Source: Phytohabitans sp037414955 (lineage in GTDB: Bacteria; Actinomycetota; Actinomycetes; Mycobacteriales; Micromonosporaceae). Taken from it: a stretch of 64,000 bases of DNA. Where the stretch lies: assembly GCA_037414955.1 (NCBI GenBank), contig JBBEWH010000200.1:1-64000 (forward strand). The letters run 5' to 3'. Position 1 is the stretch's first letter. Each line of letters opens with the position of its first letter. The translations under genes were made by a program, and so were the position numbers. Positions 49,221-57,081 of the stretch are shown here, one piece after another. The notes beneath the pieces were generated by a model that searched no databases, was not told where the DNA came from, and saw only the letters and a list, made by a program, of their open reading frames with translations.

Positions 49221-50195
49221 CTACGCCGGGATGGATACCACGGTGAAGTCGGCGTTTTGCGGCGACGGGAGGGTGAAGCGGGCGTTGGGGAGGTAGAAGC
49301 GGTTGCCGAAGCGCGCGATCGTGGTCGGCGTGTCGAAGCGGGGGTCGGTGCGCAGTTCGGTGATGCGGCCCGCGCTGCCCGTGCGGTTGAGCCGAACGAC
49401 AGCGACGGTATTGGCCACGTTCTGGACGACGTAGAGGGTTCTTCCTTCGCGGAGCATCCCGTCACCGAAGGTCAGGTCGTCACCGCCCAGGTCCACTTTG
49501 GTGGCAACGCCGGTACTTGGGTCGACGCGGAAGAGTAGTCCGGTGTTGCTCTGCACCACGAGTAACGCCTCGCCGTCCGGTGTGCGCACGATGCCGTTGA
49601 CATTGAAGCCGGCCTCGAAGGCGAGGTCACCGCCGAGTGGTATTCGTGCCACGTCGGCCTGCGACGGCAGCGTGCGCCGGGGGCCGAATGGAAGCTTGTA
49701 CAGCACGGGTACGAACGAGTCGGTGGCCCAGGCCGCGTCGGGGGTGCGGACGAGGTCGTTGACGAGCGAGCCTTCGGCTCCGAGCTGGTACGTGGTGATG
49801 GTCTTCCCGGTGGTCGGGTTGATGACCCTGGCGGTGCCTGCCCGCCCGCCCGCGACGAACAGCCGGCCGACGGAGTCGACGGTGATTCCCACCGCACCCG
49901 TCCCAGGACCACGGGTGAGGATCCGGCCCGCGCCGGTCGCGAGGTTGAGCTTGTACACGTCCCCGCTGGCCAGGGAGCTGATGTAGGCGACGGGGCCGTC
50001 GCCGATCGCGATGCCCTCGGGGAAGAAGCCGGTCGGCAACGCGATGGTCTCCGGGAAACGTCCGGAGCCCTCCGGCACTGGCGGGCCGGAGGTTGCGGCG
50101 GCTGCCGACGGGGCGCCCACGACGCCAGCGGTCAAGGGGAGGATCACCAATCGGTTCAGGCGGTCGCGAACGCGTCTTTGTGCGCGTTCAACCAT
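49221..50195 (-). CDS. Exported beta-propeller (SMP-30/NHL-like) protein
   Basis: A 324-residue protein. The N-terminus looks like a signal peptide (RLVILPLTAGVVGAPSAAAAT), although its first residues are encoded in the overlap with the preceding NmrA gene, so the true start is uncertain and the N-terminus could be rebuilt by a junction. The body has repeated blades (LPTGFFPEGIAIGDGPVAYISSLASGDVYKLNLATG, VGITVDSVGRLFVAGGRAGTARVINPTTG, VNGIVRTPDGEALLVVQSNTGLLFRVDPSTG, VVRLNRTGSAGRI). Proteins like this are sometimes labelled superoxide dismutase in databases without catalytic evidence. The ligand is unknown. Confidence 0.75.
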   Translation of the reverse strand: MVERAQRRVRDRLNRLVILPLTAGVVGAPSAAAATSGPPVPEGSGRFPETIALPTGFFPEGIAIGDGPVAYISSLASGDVYKLNLATGAGRILTRGPGTGAVGITVDSVGRLFVAGGRAGTARVINPTTGKTITTYQLGAEGSLVNDLVRTPDAAWATDSFVPVLYKLPFGPRRTLPSQADVARIPLGGDLAFEAGFNVNGIVRTPDGEALLVVQSNTGLLFRVDPSTGVATKVDLGGDDLTFGDGMLREGRTLYVVQNVANTVAVVRLNRTGSAGRITELRTDPRFDTPTTIARFGNRFYLPNARFTLPSPQNADFTVVSIPA

Positions 50196-51100
50196 TGCCG
50201 GAACGTCTGCAGCTCCGGGTTCAGCTCCCGCACGGCATCCAGATCCCGGGCGGCGGCGAACTGGGGCACCTGCGCGTAGAACTGGAACATGTTGCCCAGG
50301 TCCTCCGCGGCCGGGAACGGTTGCGCCCGCAGCACGTCGAACGGCACCGGCGCGTAGGTCACTTCTTCGCCGATGACCGCGCCAAGCTGCTCGGCCATCT
50401 GCGCGCCCGTCAGGTGCTCACCGGCGATCGGCACGGTGCGGCCGACCAGGTCTCCGCCACGGCGCAAGATGCCGTACGCGGTCTTACCGATGTCGTCCAC
50501 GGCGATGCCGGACAGCGGGCTGTCAGCCATCGCCAGGGCCAGCACGAGCCGGCCGTCCTCGCCGCGTTGCGGGGCCATCGGGCCGAGCAGGTTTTCCCAG
50601 TAGAACGTGGTCCGCAGGAACGTGGTCGGCACTCCCGCGTCGATGAAGAACCGGTCCGCCTCCGCCTTGACATCGAAGTGCGGCACCTTGTAGCGGTCCA
50701 GCAGCGTCGGCATGCGGTCGTCATCCAGCGGGATGTGCTCACGGGTGTCGTCCAGCGTCGACCACACCACATGAGACACGCCGGCGTTCTTGGCGGCCCG
50801 CGCCATGGTCGCCACGTCCTGCTTCTCCTTCTCCGGCGACATGTGCTCCCAGGTGTTCGTCACCAGGAACGCCCCGTAGGCCCCATCGAACGCCTTGGTC
50901 ACGCTCCACTGATCGCTGATGTCGGCCTCGACCACCTCCGCGCCCTGGGCGGCCAACTGCCGCGCGGCGTCCGAATCCGGCTTGCGGGTCAGCGCCCGCA
51001 CCACGAACTCGCCACCGGTATCGGCCAGGATCGCCCTGGCCAAGCCGCCGCCCTGAGCACCGGTCGCACCGACCACCGCGATCACCCTCTGGTCCGCCAC
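50156..51100 (-). CDS. NmrA-like NAD(P)-binding protein, copy 2
   Basis: A 314-residue protein. GTG 51100 is set by GAGGAGAG 6 nt upstream. The nucleotide loop VIAVVGATGAQGGGLARAIL is followed by VRALTRKPDSDAARQLAAQGAEVVEADISD and a long NmrA-type C-terminal half (VPTTFLRTTFYWENLLGPMAPQ, VDDIGKTAYGILRRGG). This is the HSCARG/NmrA type that may sense the NADP+/NADPH ratio. It is more similar in design to eukaryotic HSCARG than to copy 1. Its promoter holds a paired inverted operator shared with the MarR gene at 51626. Confidence 0.88.
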   Translation of the reverse strand: MADQRVIAVVGATGAQGGGLARAILADTGGEFVVRALTRKPDSDAARQLAAQGAEVVEADISDQWSVTKAFDGAYGAFLVTNTWEHMSPEKEKQDVATMARAAKNAGVSHVVWSTLDDTREHIPLDDDRMPTLLDRYKVPHFDVKAEADRFFIDAGVPTTFLRTTFYWENLLGPMAPQRGEDGRLVLALAMADSPLSGIAVDDIGKTAYGILRRGGDLVGRTVPIAGEHLTGAQMAEQLGAVIGEEVTYAPVPFDVLRAQPFPAAEDLGNMFQFYAQVPQFAAARDLDAVRELNPELQTFRQWLNAHKDAFATA

Positions 51101-51139
51101 GTCTCTCTCCTCTGCCGTCTGGCTTACATGGCACATCAT

Positions 51140-51182
51140 CTGATGTGTCATGTACGTTGCCACCCGATGCATGATGTGTCAA
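51140..51182. promoter_or_regulatory. Paired inverted operator, NmrA-2 promoter
   Basis: CTGATGTGTCATGTAC (51140-51155) and the inverted ATGCATGATGTGTCAA (51167-51182) are 11 bp apart. The right half includes the stop codon of the isochorismatase remnant. The unit matches the pairs at 51562 and 52292. Confidence 0.65.
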
Positions 51183-51579
51183 GACACTCGCGCGTTCGCT
51201 TGAGCGGTGGTGCTTTGCCGGGTGAGGTCGAGTGCGGCGAGCAGCTGCTGGCGGGGCCGGTGTGGGCGCCGGCTCCGCCAGCATGTTCCGCCGCCGGCGC
51301 GTTGCGGTACGCCGGCCTCGACTTGGCCCGCGACGACGGCTTCGCGGGCCCAGTCGCGCTGGAACTCGGCCTGCACGACGACCCAGGCGACGGGTACCAC
51401 GCCGGCCTGGACCATGCGGCGTACGGCCATGTCGTGCGCTTCGGTGGAGACGCCGCCGGAGGCGTCGGTGACGACGTAGACCTGGTAGTCGTCGTCGAGG
51501 GCGTGGATCGCCGGGAACGCGACGCAGATCTCCGTGTGCAGGCCGGCGATGGCCGCGAGTTGATATGTCATGGACATTG
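51179..51579 (-). pseudogene. Truncated isochorismatase/YcaC-like hydrolase
   Basis: The frame from ATG 51579 reads YQLAAIAGLHTEICVAFPAI, VYVVTDASGGVSTEAHDMAV and VPVAWVVVQAEFQRDWARE, matching the C-terminal half of YcaC-type isochorismatase-like hydrolases. This includes the position of the active-site cysteine (TEIC). The N-terminal half with the catalytic Asp and Lys is missing, and the last 50 residues are unlike the family. The two possible starts lie in the paired operator of the MarR promoter. It is probably a non-functional remnant. Confidence 0.6.
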
Positions 51580-51606
51580 CGCCCCAGGGTTCATGACGTG
51601 TCAATA
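51562..51606. promoter_or_regulatory. Paired inverted operator at the MarR-2 promoter
   Basis: TTGATATGTCATGGAC (51562-51577) and the inverted GTTCATGACGTGTCAA (51591-51606) are 13 bp apart. The right half ends 6 bp before the -10-like TAGAAT (51613-51618) of the leaderless MarR gene, so binding would block transcription. Confidence 0.7.
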
Positions 51607-51625
51607 GGCAGGTAGAATCTTTCGG

Positions 51626-52093
51626 GTGAGCGACGAATCGCACTGGCTGAGTCCGGACGAGCAGCACGCCTGGCGCAGCTTCGTCCGCTTGCACCAAAAG
51701 CTGTCCGCCACTCTGGTCCGTGACCTTCAGGCGCACGCCAAGCTGTCCGGCGCCGATTTCGAAATCTTGGTCGCGCTCACCGACGTCCCGGACGGCCGGC
51801 AGCGGTTCCAGGATCTGGCCAAGGCGATCGACTGGGAGCAGAGCCGCCTGTCCCACCAGATCGCCCGGATGACGAAACGTGGCCTGGTCGCCCGCGAAGA
51901 GTGCCCCGACGACGGCCGCGGCGCATTCGTTGTCATCACTCCCGCCGGCCGCAAGGTCATCGAAGCCGCCGCACCCCACCACGTCGACACCGTGAGGCGC
52001 CTCGTCATCGACCCCCTGGGCCCGAAAGACCTCGCCACCCTCGGCAGGCTCTCCGACCGGATCCTGCAACAACTCGACAACCTGGCACGCTGA
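51626..52093 (+). CDS. MarR family regulator, copy 2
   Basis: A 155-residue protein: an N-terminal helix WRSFVRLHQKLSATLVRDLQAHAKLS, then the winged helix FEILVALTDVPDGRQRFQDLAKAIDWEQSRLSHQIARMTKRGLVAREECPDDGRGAFVVITPAGRKVI. GTG 51626 has TAGAAT ending 7 nt before it and no ribosome site, so the mRNA is likely leaderless. Its own promoter and two neighbouring ones carry the same paired inverted 16-mer, the probable binding site. Confidence 0.9.
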   Translation: MSDESHWLSPDEQHAWRSFVRLHQKLSATLVRDLQAHAKLSGADFEILVALTDVPDGRQRFQDLAKAIDWEQSRLSHQIARMTKRGLVAREECPDDGRGAFVVITPAGRKVIEAAAPHHVDTVRRLVIDPLGPKDLATLGRLSDRILQQLDNLAR

Positions 52094-52291
52094 AACGCGG
52101 ACGCCCTTGGGGCGGCAGGCCGTCGCGCTCGCCGCCCGGGTCCACCCGCCCCCGCTGATCCACACACGCGACCTGAGTCACATCGCGGGCTACAGGGTTG
52201 AGTAGGGAATGCCTGACCTGTCAGATTCTGTTGAGTCAGGAGACGTGCCCGCCGCCAGGTGGGCGCGGCGGGTGATCCACGCCACGGTCGA
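52094..52291. other. Intergenic stretch
   Basis: About 200 bp after the MarR gene with no gene or strong hairpin recognised. Confidence 0.4.
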
Positions 52292-52339
52292 TTGACATGT
52301 CATGTACACGGTACCTGTGACGGGTACATGACATGTCAA
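52292..52339. promoter_or_regulatory. Paired inverted operator before the CoA-binding remnant
   Basis: TTGACATGTCATGTAC (52292-52307) and its exact inverted copy (52324-52339) are 16 bp apart. Each half contains the 10-bp palindrome TGACATGTCA. This is the most perfect of the three pairs and is followed by GGGAGGAGAG and an ATG at 52365. Confidence 0.75.
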
Positions 52340-52400
52340 GGCTTGCCTTTGGGAGGAGAGAGCAATGGACGGCAACGGCGCTGGACGCACGGCGTACTCG

Positions 52401-52564
52401 CCCGCCAGGCCATCGCGGCCGGCGCCAAGGTCCTGTGGTTCCAGCCTGGCACCCACACCGAGCAGGCGGTGCGCCTGGCCACCGATGCCGGGCTCACGGT
52501 CGTCGCCGGACATTGCATGGGCGCGACCCACGCCCAACTCGGCCTCGGACGACCCGGCGACTAG
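52401..52564 (+). pseudogene. 3' remnant of a CoA-binding (YccU-like) protein gene
   Basis: The frame ending at 52564 reads LARQAIAAGAKVLWFQPGTH then AVRLATDAGLTVVAGHCMG and THAQLGLG, the C-terminal part of CoA_binding_2 proteins (IGAKVLWLQLG...AGLTVVMDRC). The N-terminal Rossmann half is missing, and the ATG behind the ribosome site (52365) is in a different frame. It appears to be the end of a lost gene fused to an operator-bearing promoter. Confidence 0.65.
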
Positions 52565-52631
52565 CTGGAACCAGCCGCCACCGAAGTACACAGCACAGTT
52601 CGCAGAAGGACGAGAAAGGACTCAACCTGAC

Positions 52632-53768
52632 ATGTCCGAGAACTTCAGCAGGCGACGGATCCTCACGGCCGGCGCCGGCGCGGCGTTCGGCGCGACCACC
52701 GCGACGTGGCTGTCCGCCGGACCGGCCAGCGCGCGGGCTTCTGCGCAAACCGTCGGCGGTGAGGAGACCCGGTCGCTCGACGAGCTGTACCAGGACGCCC
52801 TCGCCGAGGGCGGCAAGCTCGTGATCTACGCGGGCGGCGACCTCGCCAACTCCGGCAGCGGCGCTGGCGCGCGAGCGGCCTTCCGCGCGCGGTTCCCGCA
52901 GATCGACCTCAACCTCATCGTGGACTACAGCAAGTACCACGACGTCCGCGTCGACAACCAGTTCGCGACCGACACCCTCGTCCCCGACGTCGTGCAGTTG
53001 CAGACGCTGCACGACTTCACCCGCTGGAAGCGCGAAGGTCGGCTGCTGCGGTACAAGCCCGCCGGGTTCGGCAAGCTCCACAAGAAGTTCCGGGACCCGG
53101 ACGGCGCCTGGGTGGCTGGCATGGTGATCGCCTTCAGCTACCTGTACGACGTGGCGGCCGCCGGGGCTGACGCGCCGCAGACGCCACTGGACCTGGTCGA
53201 TCCGCGGTGGCAGGGCGCCATCGCCTCGTCCTACCCGCACGACGACGACGCGGTGCTCTACCTGTTCGCCCGCTACGTCGACGCGTACGGCTGGGACTGG
53301 GCGGCCAAGTTCGCCGCCCAGCAGCCCCAGTTCGCCCGCGGCTCCTTCTCGCCCGGCGCCGCGGTCGGCGCGAAACAGAAGATCATCGGCGTCGGCACCG
53401 GCGGCAGCCCGCTCAGCACCAGCCCGACCCGCTGGGTGATGCCGGATGGGCACCCGTTCATGGCGTGGGGCCAGCGGATCGCGATCCTCAAGCAGGCCGC
53501 CAATCCCACCGCGGCCAAGCTCTACCTGAACTGGCAGCTGTCCACCGAGCGACAGACCTCCGCTGGCTGGTCGGTGCGTACGGACATCGCCCCACCCGCG
53601 GGCCTGAAGCCGGTCTGGGAGTACCCGAACGCGAACCTGGACGGGTTCCCCCGCTTCATGGAGGACCGCGCCCGCGTCGAACAGCTGAAGCAGACCTTCG
53701 CCCTGTACTTCGGCGAGGTCAAAGGCGAGCCGACCCCCGGCTGGCTGGGGCTTCATCCGGGCCGGTAG
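52632..53768 (+). CDS. ABC transporter substrate-binding protein, Tat-exported
   Basis: A 378-residue protein. The Tat signal is FSRRRILTAGAGAAFGATTATWLSAGPASA. The mature part has the class II binding-protein pattern: DALAEGGKLVIYAGGDLANSGSGAGARAAFRARFPQIDLNLIVDYSKYHDVRV, DFTRWKREGRLLRYKPAGF and a C-terminal half with LDLVDPRWQGAIASSYPHDDDAVLYLF. It resembles the Fe3+/thiamine/2-aminoethylphosphonate binding-protein group. The cognate permease and ATPase genes are not in the window. Its 3' end overlaps the convergent BenE gene by 50 bp. Confidence 0.85.
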   Translation: MSENFSRRRILTAGAGAAFGATTATWLSAGPASARASAQTVGGEETRSLDELYQDALAEGGKLVIYAGGDLANSGSGAGARAAFRARFPQIDLNLIVDYSKYHDVRVDNQFATDTLVPDVVQLQTLHDFTRWKREGRLLRYKPAGFGKLHKKFRDPDGAWVAGMVIAFSYLYDVAAAGADAPQTPLDLVDPRWQGAIASSYPHDDDAVLYLFARYVDAYGWDWAAKFAAQQPQFARGSFSPGAAVGAKQKIIGVGTGGSPLSTSPTRWVMPDGHPFMAWGQRIAILKQAANPTAAKLYLNWQLSTERQTSAGWSVRTDIAPPAGLKPVWEYPNANLDGFPRFMEDRARVEQLKQTFALYFGEVKGEPTPGWLGLHPGR

Positions 53769-54957
53769 CGGACTCGGCGGGGGATCGGCGCGGAGACGAG
53801 GAGGGCGACCGGCGGCGCGGCGCCGCCAGCAAGGCGGCCAGACCGGCGAGCAGTCCCCAGAACGCGGCGCCGATGCCGAGCACGGCGACGCCGGACGCGG
53901 TGACGACGAACGTCACCATCGCGGGCAGCAGCATGGCCGGGTCGGAGACGGCGTTGCCCAGTGACGAGCTGAGGGCGGGCAGGAGGGCGAGGCCGGCGAC
54001 GGCGATCACCAGCACCGGCGGGGAGAGCAGTACGAGCGTGGTCGCCGCGCCCGCCCCGAGCCCGAGCAGGACCTGGCCGCCCGCCAGGGCCAAAGTGGCG
54101 ATCCAGCGCCGGCGCGGGTCGGGGTGCGCCTCCGGGCCGGCGGTCAGGGCCGCGGTGATGGCGGCGAGGTTGACCTGGTGGCCGCCGAACGGGGCGCCGG
54201 CCGCGCTGACCAGACCGGTCGTGACCAGTGCGGGCCGCAGCGGCGCCGCATACCCGTAGCTGGACAGGACGGCGGCGCCTGGGACGTTCTGGCCGGCCAT
54301 GGTGACCAGGAACAGCGGAAGCGCGATGCTCACGATGGCGCGGAGGTCGAAGGTCGGGACGGCCCAGGCCAGGGCGGGGCGCAGCGTGGCGCCGGCGAGG
54401 CCCGCGTCCTGCCCGGTCAGGGCGATCGCCGCTACGGCCGCGACCAGCGCGCCCGGCACCGCCCAGCCGCGCGCGTAGCGCAGCAGCACCGCCCAGGTCA
54501 CGATGACCGGCACGGCCAGCGCCGGGATGTCCACCACGGCCCGGACCGGGGCGGTGCACAGCGGCACGAGGATGCCGGCGAGCATCGCCCCGGCGACCGG
54601 TCGCGGGATGGCCGCGATCGCGCGCGCCAGCCACGGCACCAGGCCGGCGACCACGGTCAGCGCCGCGCAGACCAGGAAGGCGCCGATGGCCGTGGGGAAG
54701 CCGCCCGCCACCGGGCCGGCCCCGACCAGCAGGGCCGCGCCCGGCGTGGACCACGCGATGGCGATGGGCATCCGGTACCGCAGGGTCAGTACCGCGCCCG
54801 CGACTCCGATGCCGAGGCAGGTGGCGAGCAGGCCCGAGGCGGCCTGGACCGGGCTGGCGCCGACGGCTCGCAGCCCGGCGAGCACGAGCGTGAACGAACT
54901 CGCGTAGCCCACGATCGCGCTCAGCAGGCCGGCGACGACCGGTCGTACCCAATCCAT
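53719..54957 (-). CDS. benE: BenE-family benzoate/H+ symporter-like transporter
   Basis: A 412-residue protein with about 12 membrane helices: VRPVVAGLLSAIVGYASSFTLVLAGL, GLLATCLGIGVAGAVLTLRYRMPIAIAWSTPGAALL, AIAAIPRPVAGAMLAGILVPL, ALPLFLVTMAGQNVPGAAVLSSYGY and PFGGHQVNLAAITAAL. These are the typical BenE motifs, including the family's MAGQNxPG segment. Import of benzoate or a related aromatic acid with protons is expected. Its start is ATG 54957 with GGAAGGAA upstream. It is paired divergently with an XRE-cupin regulator across a palindromic site. Confidence 0.88.
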   Translation of the reverse strand: MDWVRPVVAGLLSAIVGYASSFTLVLAGLRAVGASPVQAASGLLATCLGIGVAGAVLTLRYRMPIAIAWSTPGAALLVGAGPVAGGFPTAIGAFLVCAALTVVAGLVPWLARAIAAIPRPVAGAMLAGILVPLCTAPVRAVVDIPALAVPVIVTWAVLLRYARGWAVPGALVAAVAAIALTGQDAGLAGATLRPALAWAVPTFDLRAIVSIALPLFLVTMAGQNVPGAAVLSSYGYAAPLRPALVTTGLVSAAGAPFGGHQVNLAAITAALTAGPEAHPDPRRRWIATLALAGGQVLLGLGAGAATTLVLLSPPVLVIAVAGLALLPALSSSLGNAVSDPAMLLPAMVTFVVTASGVAVLGIGAAFWGLLAGLAALLAAPRRRSPSSSPRRSPAESATGPDEAPASRGSARL

Positions 54958-54974
54958 CAGCGTTCCTTCCGGTC

Positions 54975-54990
54975 GTTCCGTAAACGGAAC
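54975..54990. promoter_or_regulatory. Palindromic operator between benE and the XRE-cupin gene
   Basis: GTTCCGTAAACGGAAC has perfect 7-bp arms, 18 bp from the benE start and 27 bp from the regulator start. A related half-site CGTTCC lies 14 bp to the left. It is probably bound by the XRE-cupin protein. Confidence 0.75.
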
Positions 54991-55016
54991 GGAGGCCCGG
55001 GTGGAACCATACGCAC

Positions 55017-55577
55017 ATGACCACACGCGGGACAACCCCTCGGCACCAAGGCTCGGCAGTGGGCCGGCGGCTGCGCGAGCTGCGTGAGGCACGGGGGCTG
55101 ACCCTGTCCGAACTGGCCCGCGTGGCCGGCGTCGGTAAGGCGACGCTGTCGGGGCTGGAGAACGGCACCCGCGATCCGCGGCTGGAGACCCTCTACGCGA
55201 TCGCCGCCGCCCTGGGTGTGCCGATGAGCGGGCTGACGCTCGACCGTGGCGCCCCGGCCTCGGCCGCCTCGCCGGTGCGGGGCGAGGCGGTGGTATCGAC
55301 GCTGCTGGAGGTCTTCGAGGAACCGGCCGCTACCTATGAGCTGTTCGCCCTGCGCATCGTCGTCGGCGTCGCACAGGTCTCGCCCGCCCACCCGGCCGGC
55401 GTGACCGAGCACCTCACCGTCTTCCGCGGCCAAGCCTTGGTCGGGCCGGTCGGCGCGCCCCTGTCGGCGGGCCCGGGCGAGCACGTCTCCTGGGCCGCCG
55501 ACACCCCCCACCGCTACGCCGCGGTCGGCCCGGAAGAGGTCGAGGCGAGCCTACTGATCCGCACTCCCCGCCGCTGA
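55017..55577 (+). CDS. XRE regulator with cupin domain
   Basis: A 186-residue protein. The Cro/C1 helix-turn-helix is at residues 14-70 (VGRRLRELREARGLTLSELARVAGVGKATLSGLENGTRDPRLETLYAIAAALGV) and the C-terminal cupin is at about 115-180 (GVTEHLTVFRGQALVGPVGAPLSAGPGEHVSWAADTPHRYAAVGPEE). XRE-cupin proteins next to benE are common and probably sense the transported aromatic acid. It is followed by a strong terminator. Confidence 0.92.
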   Translation: MTTRGTTPRHQGSAVGRRLRELREARGLTLSELARVAGVGKATLSGLENGTRDPRLETLYAIAAALGVPMSGLTLDRGAPASAASPVRGEAVVSTLLEVFEEPAATYELFALRIVVGVAQVSPAHPAGVTEHLTVFRGQALVGPVGAPLSAGPGEHVSWAADTPHRYAAVGPEEVEASLLIRTPRR

Positions 55578-55621
55578 TCGAGAGCGAAGGCCGGCTGTGT
55601 CGGAACGATCGATCACGGTGC

Positions 55622-55657
55622 GGCAGGCCCTCGGCGATGCCGAGGGCCTGCCTGTTT
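55622..55657. terminator. Rho-independent-like terminator between convergent genes
   Basis: GGCAGGCCCTCGGC pairs perfectly with GCCGAGGGCCTGCC (14 bp) around a 3-nt loop, followed by TGTTT on the plus strand. It lies between the XRE-cupin gene and the convergent SDR gene. Confidence 0.9.
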
Positions 55658-55714
55658 CGTCCTCGAGCATGCTGAGGACGGCTGGTGGAACGGGCTGTGT
55701 ACGCGCGGGTCCGG

Positions 55715-56482
55715 CTACAGCAGCGTGCCGCCGGAGACGTCGATCCATTGGCCGGTCACCCAGCGGCTGTCGGGCGAGGCGAGGAAGGCCACGGTGTCGG
55801 CGATGTCGTCGGGCGTACCGATGCGGCCCATCGGCGAGAGGGACGACAGCCAGGCCAACGCGTCGCCGACGAGGCGCCCCTGGTGCATGTCGGTGTCGAC
55901 GACTCCGGGTGCCACGGTGTTGACGGTGATGCCGCGGGGGCCGAGTTGTTTGGCGACCATGGTGGTGAGTATGTCGAGAGCCCCTTTGGACATGGCGTAG
56001 GTGATCGATCTGGGCATGGCGGAGCCGTGGGTCTGCATCGTGGAGATGTTGACGATCCGGCCGCCGTCGCGCAGTCGTCGCAGCCCGTGTTGGGTGACGA
56101 AGAACGGCGCCTTGGCGTTGACCGCGAAGACGTGCTCGAAGTTGCTTTCGGTCGCGTCCTGGATCTCGGCTTGCTCACCCAGTATTCCGGCGTTGTTGAC
56201 GAGGATGTCCAGGCCGTCCGCCTGGGCGTCGAAGGCGGCCCACAGCGTTTCGGCGGCTCCGGAAGTGTCGAGCCGGGCGTGGACGGTGAACGCCTGGCCA
56301 CCGGCCGCTTCGATCGCGGCGGCGGTTTCCTTCGCGGCCGCTTCGTCGCTGCCGTAGTGAACGGCGACGCGGGCGCCGTCGCGTGCGAGGCGTTGGGCGA
56401 TGGCCCGGCCGATTCCTCGGCTGCCGCCGGTGACCAGTGCTGTTTTCCCGGCCAGTGGCCTCATGTCTGATGTGCCTTTCAT
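55715..56482 (-). CDS. Short-chain dehydrogenase/reductase
   Basis: A 255-residue classical SDR: cofactor loop TGGSRGIGRAIAQRL, NNAG motif in LVNNAGILG, catalytic Ser in NISTMQTHGS, YxxxK as YAMSKGALD, then TVAPGVVDTDM and WVTGQWIDVSGGTLL. It probably uses NADPH (VAVHYGSDEA). ATG 56482 overlaps the stop of the FMN reductase gene as ATGA, so translation is coupled; ATG 56464, behind an internal AAAGG, is an alternative. It is the last gene of a three-gene operon with the FMN reductase and MFS genes. Confidence 0.92.
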   Translation of the reverse strand: MKGTSDMRPLAGKTALVTGGSRGIGRAIAQRLARDGARVAVHYGSDEAAAKETAAAIEAAGGQAFTVHARLDTSGAAETLWAAFDAQADGLDILVNNAGILGEQAEIQDATESNFEHVFAVNAKAPFFVTQHGLRRLRDGGRIVNISTMQTHGSAMPRSITYAMSKGALDILTTMVAKQLGPRGITVNTVAPGVVDTDMHQGRLVGDALAWLSSLSPMGRIGTPDDIADTVAFLASPDSRWVTGQWIDVSGGTLL

Positions 56483-57081
56483 CGGGTGGTGCTCAGGGCT
56501 TGGTAGGGGGATGTGGTCCTGGCGTCTTTGAGGGCTCGTGCCCACCAGGTCACCTGGTCCAGGAGGGTCTTGGCCGCTGCGGCGGGCCGCTGCGGGTCCT
56601 TGGGTTTGCCGTCGCCGTCGAACTGTTCCCACACGTTGTGGAAGCTGACCGTGTCCCGGGTGGTGACGGCGTGCAGTTCAGTGAAGACGGCACGCAGGTG
56701 CTCCACCGCGCGCAGGCCGCCGGATATCCCGCCGTAGGACACGAACGCCACGGGTTTGGCGTGGAACTGGGTGTTGTGCCAGTCGATGACGTTCTTCAAC
56801 CCGGCCGGGTAGCTGTGGTTGTACTCCGGAGTCACCACGACGAACGCGTCAGCGGCGTCCAGACGCGGGGTCAGTTCGCCCAACGCCGTCAGCACCTGCG
56901 GCGGTGGGCTCATCGTCGGCGCGGCCGAGCCGATCGGGACGTCGGCTAGGTCGACGAGGTCGACCAGGACATCCGCACGGTGTTCGGCCTCGCCGACGAA
57001 CCAGTTGGCCACGGTCGGGCCGAACCGTCCATCTCGGACGCTGCCGAGGATGACGGCCAGCCGGAATCGGTGGTCAGACAT
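56479..57081 (-). CDS. NADPH-dependent FMN reductase family protein
   Basis: A 200-residue protein with the flavodoxin-like fold: LAVILGSVRDGRFGPTVANWF (FMN phosphate loop), FVVVTPEYNHSYPAGLKNVIDWHNTQF (family hallmark) and VAFVSYGGISGGLRAVEHLRAVF. It reduces flavins, quinones or azo compounds with NADPH. Its start overlaps the end of the MFS gene by 8 bp and its stop overlaps the SDR start, so the three form one operon controlled at the 58.6-kb palindrome. Confidence 0.92.
   Translation of the reverse strand: MSDHRFRLAVILGSVRDGRFGPTVANWFVGEAEHRADVLVDLVDLADVPIGSAAPTMSPPPQVLTALGELTPRLDAADAFVVVTPEYNHSYPAGLKNVIDWHNTQFHAKPVAFVSYGGISGGLRAVEHLRAVFTELHAVTTRDTVSFHNVWEQFDGDGKPKDPQRPAAAAKTLLDQVTWWARALKDARTTSPYQALSTTR

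Noticed and set aside
51207..51479. Plus-strand open frames over the isochorismatase remnant
   Set aside because: The minus-strand frame carries recognisable family sequence; the plus-strand products do not.
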